A stretch of DNA of 6,252 nt from CALFXN01 sp964451935. GTDB lineage: Bacteria; Synergistota; Synergistia; Synergistales; Aminobacteriaceae. Below the pieces are notes generated by a model. The model worked only from the letters and a program-made list of their open reading frames with translations. It had not been told where the DNA came from and ran no database searches. The DNA lies in assembly GCA_964451935.1 (NCBI GenBank), contig CAYVKE010000161.1, positions 1-6,252 of the forward strand. Direction: 5' to 3'. Positions 6,084 to 6,252 of this stretch are shown one piece after another (positions within the stretch are counted from its first letter, which is position 1; each line of letters opens with the position of its first letter). The translations under genes and the position numbers were made by a program.

Positions 6084-6226
6084 CTCTTTCATCCGGACTG
6101 TCACCGTCGGCTCCGGCCTTGCACCGGAATCTGCGCGCCCCGCCGCGCTGCGCGGGGACGCTCGCGGGCTCTCCGGCCGGGAGGCCGGAATACCGCCAGT
6201 GGGGACTTCCACCCCGTTCCGAGATC
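6083..6226 (-). ncRNA. FMN riboswitch (RFN element) controlling ribB
   Basis: A cis-acting FMN-binding aptamer in the ribB leader. On the complement, read 5' to 3', the conserved RFN blocks appear in order: ATCTCGG (P1 5' side, about 6219-6225), GGGGTGGAAGTCCCC followed by ACTGGCGGTA (P2 region), a GC-rich hairpin TTCCGGCCTCCCGGCCGGA, the near-invariant AGCCCGCGAGCG, a second GC-rich variable hairpin (about 6135-6160), GCAGATTCCGGTGCAAGGCC, GGAGCCGACGGTGACAGTCC, and GGATGAAAGAGAGG (P1 3' side). P1 can form TCTC/GAGA. All expected blocks are present, so it should bind FMN. Its 3' edge reaches the Shine-Dalgarno, and only 12 nt separate it from the ATG, leaving no room for a leader terminator. 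The transcript start and promoter lie near or beyond the right edge of the window; no clear promoter is visible in 6227-6252. Confidence 0.96.
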
Positions 6227-6252
6227 GAAACGCGCCTATTCAACGCCGTTTT

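Noticed and set aside
5313..6212. 299-codon - strand frame covering ribB in another frame
   Set aside because: Arg/Pro/Gly-rich shadow that starts inside the FMN riboswitch and passes through the terminator. RibB is unambiguous in the other frame.
6228..6252. Imperfect inverted repeat (AAACG...CGTTT) at the right edge, considered as a terminator or promoter
   Set aside because: Only about five pairs, interrupted by mismatches, and the window ends before any flanking context can be judged. The TTGAAT on the complement has no -10 partner.

Overview
The window is a GC-rich bacterial chromosome segment with short intergenic spaces. A run of exactly 100 Ns at 3118-3217 marks it as scaffolded draft sequence, possibly a metagenome-assembled genome. 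High GC, a stand-alone ribB under an FMN riboswitch, and several genes plausibly linked to peptide and amino-acid metabolism would fit an anaerobic amino-acid user such as a member of Synergistota. That guess is weak and cannot be settled from this sequence. No phage, transposon, CRISPR, tRNA or rRNA gene is visible.

Layout from left to right: (1) the 3' part of a metal-dependent amidohydrolase on the + strand (1-1203), which runs in from outside the window; (2) an intrinsic terminator (about 1228-1273) lying between it and a convergent gene; (3) a serine hydrolase of the beta-lactamase/S12 type on the - strand (1300-3117), lacking its N-terminus because of the assembly gap; (4) the N-padded gap; (5) a TSUP (TauE/SafE-type) membrane transporter on the - strand (3218-3981), lacking its last few residues because of the same gap; (6) a 102-bp divergent intergenic region with an AT-rich promoter-like island; (7) a complete PLP-dependent serine hydroxymethyltransferase-family gene (glyA-like) on the + strand (4084-5340); (8) a strong, probably bidirectional terminator (5368-5408); (9) a complete ribB (3,4-dihydroxy-2-butanone 4-phosphate synthase) on the - strand (5426-6070); and (10) an FMN riboswitch (RFN element) directly upstream of ribB (about 6083-6226).

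The apparent 893-codon reading frame across 1300-3981 is not a fusion protein. The N run happens to keep frame between two unrelated genes. The genes do not form one pathway. They are two convergent pairs, each separated by a terminator, and one divergent pair.

The most interesting signal is in the SHMT-family protein. The PLP lysine, aspartate and substrate arginine are conserved. However, the His before the PLP lysine is Thr, two active-site tyrosines are Thr and Gln, and the Gly-Gly-Pro interface loop is rewritten. I see no clear evidence of an undescribed multi-gene system here.
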